A stretch of DNA of 17,355 nucleotides from Xanthoparmelia taractica (taxonomy: Eukaryota; Ascomycota; Lecanoromycetes; Lecanorales; Parmeliaceae). Position 1 is the stretch's first letter. The number at the start of each line of letters is the position of its first letter. The stretch covers positions 1 to 17,355 of the forward strand of contig JANQBS010000515.1 in NCBI GenBank assembly GCA_033085395.1, written 5' to 3'. Of the stretch, positions 1 through 8,474 are shown one piece after another. The notes under the pieces are model-generated. The model did not search any database. It saw only the letters and a program-made list of their open reading frames with translations, and was not told the DNA's origin. The position numbers and the translations under genes were made by a program.

Positions 1-198
1 AGATAATATTTTAAAGTAGATATATTAAATCTATAAATAAAATATTAAGTATAAAGTTAATACGCGAGTAGACGATAGTACGTAAGAGCAAAGAAAAGAC
101 TAAAGAAATTATAATATACGTAGCTAATGTTAAATAATCTTAAGTGTAATTAATTATTTTTACGTAGTCTTTAAATATTTAATTATTAAGATTAATTA

Positions 199-579
199 AG
201 AAAAATAGATTAGCGTAAGAATTATCGAATAATAATATTTAAAAATATAAATAAAAAGCTAAAAGTAAGTCTAATCTCGAATCTATCTATTCTATTTTAT
301 TAATAAATTATAATTATTACTTTATATAAGATTCGTCGCTATTAGAGAAAATTCGATTTAATAATTCTTAAGCTTTTCTTTTCGCGAGTAATAAAAAAAA
401 TCGCGATAATATATATAAAGAAAGTACGTTTTTTTAAATCGATTATTAAGATTATTTATAAGTCGATAAAAGCTTTTCTTTATTATATATTCGAAGATAT
501 TAATCTTTATATTATTTATACGAAGCGTGTAACTTTAATAACTAAGAATATATAATTATAAAGAATAATTATAAATTCT
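199..579 (+). pseudogene. Decayed histone H3-like reading frame (left copy)
   Basis: Translated in the frame of position 319, the remnant follows the histone H3 fold in order. IRRY*RKFDLI (331-363) matches the H3 alpha-N helix EIRRYQKSTDLLI, with the stop exactly at the Gln. FSRVIKKIA (379-405) matches PFQRLVREIA. AFLYYIFEDINLYIIY (472-519) matches the alpha-2 core with FEDTNLCAIH. KRVTLITKNI*L (523-558) matches KRVTIMPKDIQLARR, again with TAA at the Gln. Spacing between alpha-N and alpha-2 equals canonical H3, without the loop-1 insertion typical of CENP-A, although FSRVI recalls CENP-A-type histones. Upstream codons are Lys/Arg-rich but degraded, so the tail start is uncertain. Lys for Glu, Asn for Asp and Tyr for Cys/His fit RIP. 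The gene cannot make protein as written. It sits about 550 bp from the repeat terminus at 1119 and points toward it. Confidence 0.75.
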
Positions 580-778
580 TTTTATAATGCGAAGAGAGAA
601 AAAAGAAATTTGCTATCGTAAAATAAATAATAGATTACTATTATAATTAGCGTATTAGTAATTCTTCTAATAATTAAATAAATTAAATATATTAATAATA
701 ATAGAAATAATTCGCTAAGCTCTAGATAATTACGAAGATCTTTCGTAACATAATATTAAATGCGATAGCGAGCTTAGC

Positions 779-882
779 TTAATAACGTAATAATAAAGTG
801 AAGTAATAATTAGAATAATAATTAGAATACTTAACAACGTGATAATAAAGTAAAGTAATAATTAGAATAATAATTAGAATAC
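779..882 (+). repeat. Two tandem 52-bp units inside the left arm
   Basis: Units 779-830 and 831-882 are near-identical copies beginning TTAAYAACGTRATAATAAAG and ending AATTAGAATAC. The right arm has a related but rearranged version (about 16345-16491), with one shorter unit and one expanded unit. This probably accounts for most of the length difference between the arms. No coding role is visible. Confidence 0.75.
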
Positions 883-1057
883 GTTCGCATAATTCTATAT
901 AGAGTAACTTCTTCTATATATAGTATATATTCTATACTTCTACATATAATATAAAATATCCCTACATATATTAGAAATTTCTTAGATTATTTCATGATAT
1001 CAGTACGTCTCCCAGATTATCCCATAAAAATCAAATAATATAATCTCAATATTATAT

Positions 1058-1071
1058 CATACCATGGTATG
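1058..1071. repeat. 14-bp perfect palindrome near the repeat terminus
   Basis: CATACCATGGTATG reads the same on both strands and lies about 50 bp inside the left-arm terminus. The right-arm equivalent (around 16161-16174) has lost perfect symmetry through transitions. It may be a transposase-binding or hairpin site of the element, but that is inference. Confidence 0.5.
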
Positions 1072-1119
1072 GTATCGACACCTCATATTCTAGACCATCC
1101 CAGACCTTTCCGACTCGTA

Positions 1120-2206
1120 TATCTAATACTCTTTTAGAGATATCTTAAAAGTTTTAATTACTAATTAAGTCTTATATATAAATTTTCTTTATTAAGATAC
1201 TTGAAAGATATTCTTAATTAATAGTTAAATTTCGTGTGAGTTATAAGATATATAAAAAACGTGACGTAATTTAGAAGTCCTTTAAATTTGAGTTCAAAGA
1301 GATCTTATTGTAACGCACGTATCGATAGTCAAAGAATTTATCTTTTAAAGCTTCTTATCGATAGCGATACGAGTCTAACGTAGTATATATTCTAGCTAAG
1401 TAACTATATTTATAATTTTGAATTTATTAATTTCGAAGTTAATATAGAAATATATCTCGTTAATATTATATCTTGAAGATACGTGAACTAGAAAATTAAT
1501 AACTCTTTCACGTCGAATATTATTTGACTCGTCTATATAGAAATTTAGTTAACGTACGACCTTTAGTCGTAATTTTATCTTATTATAAATATTATCGTAA
1601 TATTCGTTTAGAATATAATTATTTAGAGTCTTTCGATTCGAAGTAACGTATTTATTATTAATGTAATAGAGATACTCTTATACGTAAGAATTCTCGTAAT
1701 AATTAAATAATAGATTATTTATATAAATAATTATTTTAGTACGTTTTTAATAATTTATCTTAATTTAAGATATTATATTAATTAGATTTAAGAGGATTTA
1801 CTACGTAATAGTAGTAAACTCGTTCGAAGATCTATCGTTATAATACGACTTACACTTATTTAAGTGTTTTTATAGATTAATAATATTATAATTTAACTCT
1901 TTCTAATAGTACTTATATCTCTTACGAGAATTTCTATAGAGCGAATTAATAACTAAATAAAAGATCTTATCGACGATCTAATTCTTCGATTTGAAGTCGT
2001 CTAATAATACTCGAGATATAGCTATATAATAGACTAGATTAAATAGATAGATAAATAACTAAATAGATAACTAGATAGACTATAATTAGATGATAAATAT
2101 TTGAAAGATCGAATAAAATACTTACATAAGCAATTGTACGCAATTTGTGAATATTATATAATTTGCATGCAATGGTGAGTAAATTGTGCAATTTTCCCAC
2201 CCCTAG
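1120..2206 (-). pseudogene. hAT-family transposase fragment, RIP-degraded and truncated
   Basis: On the minus strand, a frame broken only by TAA/TAG between about 1500 and 1710 reads EYLYYINNKYV, then RKTLNNYILNEYYDNIY, then LNFYIDESNNIRRERVINF. This is the layout of hAT transposases just before and into the catalytic core: the part preceding the first catalytic Asp, then a D-x-W/S-type strand. The 5' end of the element lies at 2206, where the minus strand starts CTAGGGGTGGGAAAATTGC, a typical hAT terminus. The N-terminal BED finger region (about 1800-2060) is too decayed to call. The frame runs to 1120 and is cut there by the inverted-repeat arm. The catalytic C-terminal part is therefore missing from this window and may lie beyond the arm. 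Not functional. Confidence 0.68.
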
Positions 2207-2340
2207 CTTAGTGTGATGCTCACCCGAGAATACCGCTTTTAGGGTGCAGACTAGGTAATAGGGGGGTGATACAGCACTTTACAGAAGTGATCAGCACCTT
2301 AATTGAATAAGCACGCTCACCTTTTATTCTTTCACTTATC
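2124..2340. other. Short patch of unmutated-looking sequence around the hAT end
   Basis: Unlike its surroundings, this stretch keeps many CA and TG dinucleotides and G/C runs, for example GGGGGGTGATACAGCAC and CACCCGAGAATACCGC. It spans the hAT end and the adjacent target sequence. Short single-copy or non-matching stretches often escape RIP. No reading frame or RNA gene is visible. The stretch from 2341 to about 2800 returns to AT-rich sequence, with an alternating purine-pyrimidine tract GCGTGCGCGCGC at about 2371-2383. Confidence 0.5.
2187..2206 (-). repeat. hAT terminal inverted repeat end
   Basis: The minus strand begins CTAGGGGTGGGAAAATTGC, matching the CAGGGGTGG-type ends of hAT elements, with a C-to-T change possible at the outermost base. 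The 8-bp target duplication would be about GCTTAGTG (2206-2213, depending on the exact edge). The partner end is not in the window, so the duplication cannot be confirmed. Confidence 0.55.
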
Positions 2341-3138
2341 TTAATCTTAAACGATTAAACATTTAGAAAAGCGTGCGCGCGCCCTTCGCGCTTTCTCGCA
2401 TAGCCTTATTTAGATGATCTCGAAGATAACTATCGTAATAAGATATAAAGAAAAGAAGTGCGTCGTCTATTCTAACTCTTTTAATTAGACGATCACTATC
2501 ACGATTTTCTCAACTTTTCTCTCTATTCTCTATAATTATAAGCTAAAAAGAAGTATCGACGGAAAAACTTTTAAAGAGAGTCGAAGTTAATAATTATAAA
2601 TAGAGAGCTTATTAGGCGGAGAATAGTATTAAGAACAATATAAAGATTATAAGAAAGACGCTAAAGAATTAGAATTAAGTATTGAGACGCTACGAGAAGT
2701 GAGTGTAAATATCGACTTAATTCTATTTCAACGTTTATACTAACTCGATCGAGTAGATAAGTAGATAATATCGAGAAGAAGAAGCGCGATATAAGAGTGG
2801 TATTTTTCGATAATGTTGCTGCGATCGACGTATATTATGCGATAGGGTTACGACGCCTTAAAGAAGGTGTTATTCTCCTCGATCTTATTATTATTAAAGA
2901 TTTTCTTCGCTTTTACGTTGCTATTAGTCGAGAAAGAATCGACGACGAGTAAATTATCGTCGATTTCGTGAATACTTTTACGAAGTAATTCTTCGCTAAA
3001 TTTACTCGAGTTATTAATAATTTAATTAATAAGGAAGATAGATAAGTAATATACGATATAAGCGTATTCTAAATTAAGTTATAATATTTTCGTCGCTAAT
3101 AAAACTTAATTAATAAATAAGAAATATCTTAATTAAAG

Positions 3139-4108
3139 AAGATCTAATCGTGAATAAGAAAAAATAAAAGTAACTATTTAATAAAAAGAAGCTAATTTAG
3201 TTTAACGTTACGTTTTAAATTATCGGCGATGCCTAATTTATTTATTCACGTAATAAAGCTTAAGTTTTCTTCGTAATCGCCGTCTTCTATTAAATTAAAG
3301 CGAGGATTAATATTTTCTTTCTCGATTAGGAGAATAAAGATAAAGACGGTCTTCGATATCGGATAGATTTTTAAGAAACGATTTAGAAGAAACTTTACTG
3401 ATTGCTTGTAGAATATTAAAGTTATTCTAATACGCATCTTCAATAGTAAGTAAAAGATTATCTATCGAATCGATTAGCGTTAAATAAAAACTAATCGCGA
3501 TTTAGAGAATATATATTATTTCTTAAATATTCTTTTTAGTATATTAGCTAACGATAATTACTTCTATAGATACGATACGTCTATTAGTTAACATGTTAAG
3601 CTATTATACGATAATATTTAGTATTTATTAACTTTGACTCTCGTAGATAAGACTTTCTAAGGTATCGATTCCATGAAAGATTTCTAATAATTACAAATCC
3701 CTTTAGACGAGAGCGAACTAATTCTTCGATAAATTGATATCGTCAAGCGTCTATCGATTCTACGTAACGCTATTATATAACAAAGTGTTTTAGAAGAGTC
3801 GCTATCGAAGAAAATATTTAATCGCATTATTAAATCTATATTAAATCTTTCGAAATACTTTAATAGTGCTATAGTTTATATTATACGTCGCTATCTCGAT
3901 AAGAAGATTAATAATAAGTTATTTTTGAAGATAAATAAAACGTAGAATCGAGTCGCGCTAACGAATAAATCGTATAGAGAGATATATCGAAGTCGAAAGA
4001 TTTTAGTATATAACGTAGATCGATACTCGTGTATATAATTAGAGCTACGTCGCGAACATCTCTTCTATTAATAAGAGATCGGTCTTCTTTAATAAATTCA
4101 CTTAACAT
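3139..4108 (-). pseudogene. Degraded DDE transposase, probably Tc1/mariner-like
   Basis: Two open segments lie in transposase order on the minus strand. The first (4108-3908) has RRDVRDVALIIYTS followed by FDFDISLYTIYSLARLDST, which has the shape of the helix-turn-helix plus arginine-rich linker at the N terminus of Tc1/mariner transposases. The second (3443-3246) ends in INPRFNLIEDGD, resembling the FxLxEDxDxxHG block around the second catalytic Asp in fungal Tc1-like proteins. Just upstream, KSRLVFI recalls the strand preceding it. Between and after these segments the frame has mainly TAA/TAG stops, and 3245-3139 still reads with few breaks. Terminal inverted repeats were not identified. 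The family call rests on motif shape only, and another DDE family is possible. Confidence 0.42.
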
Positions 4109-5452
4109 GATTATATTAATTACTTTTAATTCTTTGTAAAGTTTCGCGAAAAGAGTCTTTTAAGTAGTCTTTTAGTTGAAAGAAAAACTACGATTAGACG
4201 AGATTTATAATTTCTGAAATTCGTTAATTAAGTCTATCGACTTTAAGTCGAAAATACTACTATTTCTAAATTAAAGTTATTCGAAATAAAGTTCGAGACT
4301 ATCGCGTTAGCCTTATTAAGAAGAATTTATAGAAATATAAAATCGAATAAGTTTAGAAGCGAAGAGATTAAAAAGTTATAACGCGCGGAAAGGAGCGGCC
4401 CGACGATAATAAAAAAACGAAGTTTCTAAAGATTCTATTACAGATAATATCGAAATGAGATCGTCTTACACGAACGATGATTTCGAATAAAGTTATATCC
4501 GATAAAGAACGAAGATAAGCTATCGAGAATCTGTGTTCTCTTCTATCTTAAGATTATACGACCTTATATCAACCTAGAGAGAAGTCTATTAATAATATCT
4601 ACTCTGTGAAGAACTATAATGTAGAGATAACGAGGTAAAGCATCGATATATCTTTCTTATTTATATAAATCTAATAATCGTAGTTTACGTAAATCTTAGC
4701 GAAGTACATATATTTATAATTATCGTTATAAAGAATTAATATATACGCTCTTGCGACTATAACTCGAGTTGAGATATTACTTCGCTTGCTTTAGCTAATT
4801 TGTTAAAGAAGAGTAAGATATACACTATTAAACGTATCTTAAGTCGATTACCTCTAAGTACTACGTATTTATTATCTACTACTATACACTTGATCGTTTT
4901 ACTTTCTATTCTTTCTATATAAATAATAATCGATTTAACGTATTATCACGATGGAATTCCTGAATTAGAGAAGCAAAGTTGTGGAGTTATCTTTAATTAT
5001 ATCTCGAAGTATCTCGTTAATCGTTAAAATGTCTCTATTCTTTATGTAGCCTATAGCTTAATAATAAGATATCGTTTCTATATTATCTAAGCGATATGTA
5101 TAGTTTATAGATAAAGAAGTATTAGAAATAAGAGCGTAATTCGAAATCTCTTATTAATTAAATTTTTAATATCGTAAATTAGAAGTGAAAGAGATAGAAC
5201 GGAAATAAATAGAAGTTATAGTCTCGAAAGCGAAATAAAGGCGCTTTAAAGATTAATTATAGTAATAAGTAATCTTTACGTTAATCGTTAAATCGAAAAG
5301 CTCCCGACGAGGTTTTAATCGTATCTTCACATATATTATTAGAGATCTTTATCGATACGATTATCGACGACAATTTATAGAATCTATCGAAATTAATTTA
5401 TAGTGAATCGACGTTACCTCTAGATATTAATAAGTTATACGTAATAAGTAAT
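4109..5452. other. AT-rich, RIP-degraded sequence without recognisable gene
   Basis: About 1.3 kb with frequent stops in the frames examined and no motif I could identify. A small GC patch (CGCGGAAAGGAGCGGCCCGACG, about 4383-4404) and a less mutated stretch around 4950-5040 stand out, but neither supports a feature. It is most likely the remainder of one or more old transposons. Confidence 0.5.
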
Positions 5453-5559
5453 AACGCTTATGTAATTATAAAATTCTATAAAAAGATTAAAAAGATATAA
5501 TTTTTTAAAAAAAGTTGAAAAAAAGTTAAAAACGACTATATTCAATAGATATTATATCT
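5453..5559 (+). repeat. 107-bp dispersed direct repeat, left copy
   Basis: This stretch matches 16006-16112 over exactly 107 bp with no indel. It begins AACGCTTATRTAATTATAAA and ends AATAGATATTATATCT. Differences are few, nearly all transitions. Immediately after it comes TTTTCGACCCGTA (5559-5571), the same terminal motif seen at the inverted-repeat arms, whereas the right copy is followed by the motif in the opposite orientation. It is probably the end of a transposon copy. Confidence 0.8.
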
Positions 5560-5623
5560 TTTCGACCCGTACGAAAACTTCTAATAGAAAGAGATATATA
5601 ATAAGCTAGAGTGATTAAGAGAC

Positions 5624-5911
5624 TTGCTAGAGACTAAATCTAATGAATACGAGCTTTCTTCGCCCGCTCACGACGCTCTAATCTCTCTATATTTACGTTC
5701 TCGATCTTTATTATATTTCTTCGTAAAAGATATCTACGACGATAACAATAATAATGAAAGTCTATCTTCGCAAACTATAACTTTTAATAATATCTATCTT
5801 TTCACGGCTGAGGATATTTATCTAATAGATTTAATCGATTATGATACTATTAAATCGAAAAACGTTTCTATTAAGACTAAGAAACCTCGCATCACGCTTC
5901 GAATACGTTAA
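5624..5911 (+). CDS. Unrecognised 95-codon open frame in mutated DNA
   Basis: The frame stays open from 5615 (after a TGA at 5612) to TAA at 5909-5911. It has no ATG near its start, so initiation at TTG 5624 is only nominal. The product would be acidic and hydrophilic, with an Asp/Asn run (DDNNNNES), a YLFTAEDIYLIDLIDYDTI segment, and a basic tail ending KTKKPRITLRIR. I do not recognise a family. After the stop, the same frame continues in broken form to about 6110 (KLGVSYYKKRRI), so this may be the less damaged middle of a longer decayed gene. It lies between a transposon-end repeat and the unmutated island. Expression is doubtful. Confidence 0.25.
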   Translation: MLETKSNEYELSSPAHDALISLYLRSRSLLYFFVKDIYDDNNNNESLSSQTITFNNIYLFTAEDIYLIDLIDYDTIKSKNVSIKTKKPRITLRIR

Positions 5912-6650
5912 TTCGAATTAAGTTCTAAGTCTAAGAAATTATTGCGATTAAGTTAATTAAAGTAAGTTCTAGCTTAGAAGTCTTCTTATCGAAAGTTAGG
6001 CGTTAGTTATTATAAAAAACGACGGATTTAAATCTGACTTTTAATTAAAAATATCGCTTTAGAATTGCTAAAAGAATTTTTGATTTACTTAGATCTCGTC
6101 TCTCGTGGTTTCTGCATATTTGCACGTTGCTAAATTATGTTCTTGAGAAATAATAGTGCTTGCGTTTAATGGCTAATTGAAAATAATTTAGTCGTTCAGG
6201 TTAATAATTGAATAGTATTCTACATCGAGATATTTGCGTTTGGCGGTCTCAAAAATGTCTTACACGCATTGACCAATACCTTATTCTCCCTTCCAAAGAG
6301 AGTTCGCTTGAGTTACTTTACATCAGCAGTCAGTCATAGCAAGGATATCTAGAGCAGGGGCGCGGTCGGGAGCGACAATACCGCTTCTACCTGATCTTTG
6401 CGTTGGATTCTCTATTAATATGTTCCCCGGTAATCTACACAACAATATCAGTGCTAACCATTCTATCTGCGACCGAGAGTGTGGGTGATGTGGGCAATGC
6501 ATGGATCATCCAGCAAACAACTATACTTTCCCCGCACTCTACATATTCACCCTATCGTTTTCAATTTTTTATGTACAGAGAAAGAGATCAGGCCAAAATT
6601 TATCAGCATAACTGAGTCTGACCCTTTCCCAGCCCATTTCGAAGACACTT

Positions 6651-7499
6651 CTACCAGGGCAATACTATGGTTTCTGATAACCGCGAAATTACAGAATCTA
6701 CCGAGGTGGCTTTCTCTGTTTCTACCGTCTGCTTTCTTTTCATCTTTCTATAAAATGATTGGCAAGCAGGAATGGTCCGCTCGGTAGCGTTGCTGATAGT
6801 GTTCCAAAACTCTTCCGGTATATGCTTGTAATCGACTCCGCTGAGAAGAGTTGTAAACGTTTCTATCTCATCTGCAGTCCACAACGCTGCATCTGCGTTC
6901 GAATTAGTTTAGGTACGTGGGTAGGGGGTGCTGTTAGAACTGCTCTTGGAAGTATTTTCCATATGGCCTTTCGATAGTCTAGCAAACCGTTGTTGGCAGG
7001 CCATCCCGCTTCGTCCCGAAAAATGCACACTTATGTCCTTCCAGGTCTCCGACCCTTTTGAAACTTTCTGCTTGAGAAGTTCATCTTCCTCAACAGTCCA
7101 TGGGGATTGATACTTTGAATCACTTCCCATTTTAGATAGCTTAGCAAACCGTCGTCCGCAGGCTGCCCAACTTCGTCCCGGAAAATGCACACCTATCTCC
7201 TCCCACGTCTTCGACCCTTTAGGGTGTCCATTTGAAGTTTTCTGCTTGAGAAGTTCATCTTCCTCAACAGCCCATCGGGCCGGTCTGGTGGGCTTGCTCC
7301 GTGCTTCATCGGCCGCTTTAGCATTTTCCTTTCGTATCTTCAGATACTGCCTCTTGCAACTTGTAAAAGTTCTTAACGGCAAGTCCTGTCGAAGACTGTG
7401 TTGTATAGCTGTCCATTCCGATTGATTAGTACGACCCTTTTGGAGTACGATTGTCAAGAGAGGCTGTAAGGACCATGAAGAGCAATACGAGATGATTGG
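6651..7499 (-). CDS. Myb/SANT-repeat DNA-binding protein, possibly interrupted
   Basis: One minus-strand frame runs from just after a TAG at 7500-7502 to TAG at 6651. It encodes four Myb/SANT-type repeats. The first is degenerate, from SSWSLQ to CKRQYLKI. Two close copies follow: RWAVEEDELL...W..I..HF.GRS...C..RFAKL and PWTVEEDELL...W..ISVHFSGRS...CQQRFARL. The last begins LWTADEIETF and ends ACQSFYRKM. Spaced Trp and GRS-x-x-x-C-x-x-RF are Myb hallmarks, so a nuclear DNA-binding role is likely; the target is unknown. A TAA at 6909-6911 splits repeats 3 and 4. It is either a C-to-T change of CAA or lies in a 48-nt in-frame intron (6893-6940, GT...CTAAT...CAG, weak donor). There is no in-frame ATG; a TTACAG acceptor near 7465 suggests an upstream exon. 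Confidence 0.72.
6973..7110 (-). repeat. Intragenic duplication, copy encoding the third Myb repeat
   Basis: Pairs with 7135-7284. Both begin GATAGYYTAGCAAACCGT on the plus strand and share an exact 31-nt block starting TTCTGCTTGAGAAGTTC (7066 and 7240). The other copy carries 12 extra nt (four codons in the loop of the Myb repeat). It shows that Myb repeats 2 and 3 arose by tandem duplication. Confidence 0.8.
7135..7284 (-). repeat. Intragenic duplication, copy encoding the second Myb repeat
   Basis: This is the partner of 6973-7110, offset by 162 nt, rising to 174 nt after a 12-nt insertion that adds four residues (within NGHPKGSK against KGSE). The two copies differ by scattered substitutions, many not RIP-type, so the duplication predates or is independent of RIP. 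Confidence 0.8.
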
Positions 7500-7961
7500 C
7501 TAGGGGAAATGCTGATCCGAAGTAGTCTAATGAGTCTGCAGGACGGTGGGGTCACATCGGTAAACCCACTGGTAAAAAGGATTCCCAAACGAATATTGGT
7601 GTCTAAGTTTCTTTCATCTTTCCTCTTGTCAGGATCTCATCATTAACATTTCTCGTTGGCCCTGACAACTTTCTGTTGCCTTAGCCTCCTGCACAGTAGC
7701 GGAGTTGGTTGAGCGGATGCTATAGTGTCAAGCAATGCAACGAAACCAGGGCTAGATCGCAGAGGCATCGATGCCGCGTCAACTGGCAGTTGTGAGTCTC
7801 TACATGCAGGGTTGGTTCATGGTGGCCAGTCATATTAACAGCTGCCCAGGCGATCCAAGCTGGGAGGGAGACGAGAAGAATGTACCAATGAAGAAGATAA
7901 CAGAAATTCGCCGTTTTCGCTTTAAGAAGTGGGCCTATCTCTTCTGCTGCAACAATTCTAA

Positions 7962-8474
7962 TCACGCTCTTCCCTCAGGAAATTTAATTTTTAATAATAG
8001 ATCCTGAAATTCTTTAAGGTCCTTCTCTTCGAATATTCTTTACTCGTATTCGTATATCTATATTATATACTTAAACTTATTCATATCACGTATAAATCGA
8101 GATTTCGCGATCTCGTCTTCTTTATACTCTAGTTAGACGATTCTAATCTTTATCTTTAGAGTTGAATTAATAGAGTTTAATAAGCTCTAAATATATCGAA
8201 TATTAAAGTCTTTTAATTTGAACTTATACTCTATTATTTATTAGTCTATATTAAACGATCTAAAGAAGACTTATTTATCTTTAGTAACATTAGCATATAT
8301 CGAAATATCTTCGGTAATTAATTCTATTATATTATAACATAGTGCTAGAAATATACATCTATCGATATTTAAACGATTCTACTACACGTTAACGAATATA
8401 ACGTTAATAGAAATATTAAACGAATCGAGGTAAAAAAAGCTAGAAGTAACAATCGATATATATAAGTAGCTACA
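7962..8474 (-). pseudogene. Unknown protein frame broken by RIP-type stops
   Basis: From TGT at 8474 down to TGA at 7962-7964, the minus strand reads about 170 codons. It has nine internal stops, all TAA or TAG, and otherwise protein-like composition. Segments include LNIDRCIFLALCYNIIELI, EDISIYANVTKDK, and EYKEDEIAKSRFIRDMNKF followed by EEKDLKEFQDLLLKIKF. The charged C-terminal half suggests amphipathic helices. I do not recognise the family. The last seven codons enter the unmutated island, so either the island boundary cuts through the old gene or the in-frame run there is chance. A transposon-encoded protein is possible but not shown. Confidence 0.42.

Larger units (their letters stand above)
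1..1119 (+). repeat. Left arm of a ~1.1-kb inverted repeat
   Basis: This arm is the reverse complement of 16112-17258 at high identity. Position 1 pairs with 17258, 61 with 17198 and 521 with 16738. The inner end at 1119 pairs with 16112, with about 28 nt of net length difference that probably lies largely in the short tandem repeat at 779-882. Most mismatches are C/T or G/A transitions, as expected if two copies were mutated independently by RIP. The inner terminus reads TTTCCGACTCGTA and abuts hAT sequence directly. The window starts inside the repeat, so its outer end is unknown. It is probably one copy of a repeated element (element X) carrying a histone-H3-like frame. Confidence 0.88.
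6070..7985. other. Island of unmutated-looking sequence
   Basis: Base composition and dinucleotide use change abruptly at about 6070 and 7985. Inside, CA/TG dinucleotides are frequent and codon use looks normal; outside, TpA dominates. The island holds the Myb/SANT gene (6651-7499). The 3' flank (6070-6650) and 5' flank (7500-7985) contain no convincing gene. Short open frames at 6403-6615, 6479-6787 and 7720-8007 lack any protein-like signal. Confidence 0.7.

Noticed and set aside
199..579. Reading the H3-like frame as a CENP-A gene
   Set aside because: FSRVI is CENP-A-like, but the loop-1 insertion typical of CENP-A is absent, so only a general H3-like call is made.
2371..2383. Alternating GC tract, also seen at about 10266-10275
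   Set aside because: Possible Z-DNA-forming sequence, but too short to assign a role.
6403..6787. Plus-strand open frames at 6403-6615 and 6479-6787
   Set aside because: They overlap each other in different frames, lack any domain-like pattern, and lie in the 3' flank of or antisense to the Myb gene.
6759..7110. Plus-strand frames at 6759-6977 and 6928-7110
   Set aside because: They are antisense shadows of the Myb/SANT coding region, which has clear domain structure on the minus strand.
7695..7770. tRNA-like stretch with an A-box-like TGGTTGAGCGG
   Set aside because: No B box of the GGTTCRANNCC type follows at the right distance, and no acceptor-stem pairing could be found.
7720..8007. 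Overlapping opposite-strand frames of about 80 codons, one with a hydrophobic segment
   Set aside because: No family resemblance, mutually overlapping, and the minus-strand one could equally be chance in unmutated DNA; not enough to call a gene.
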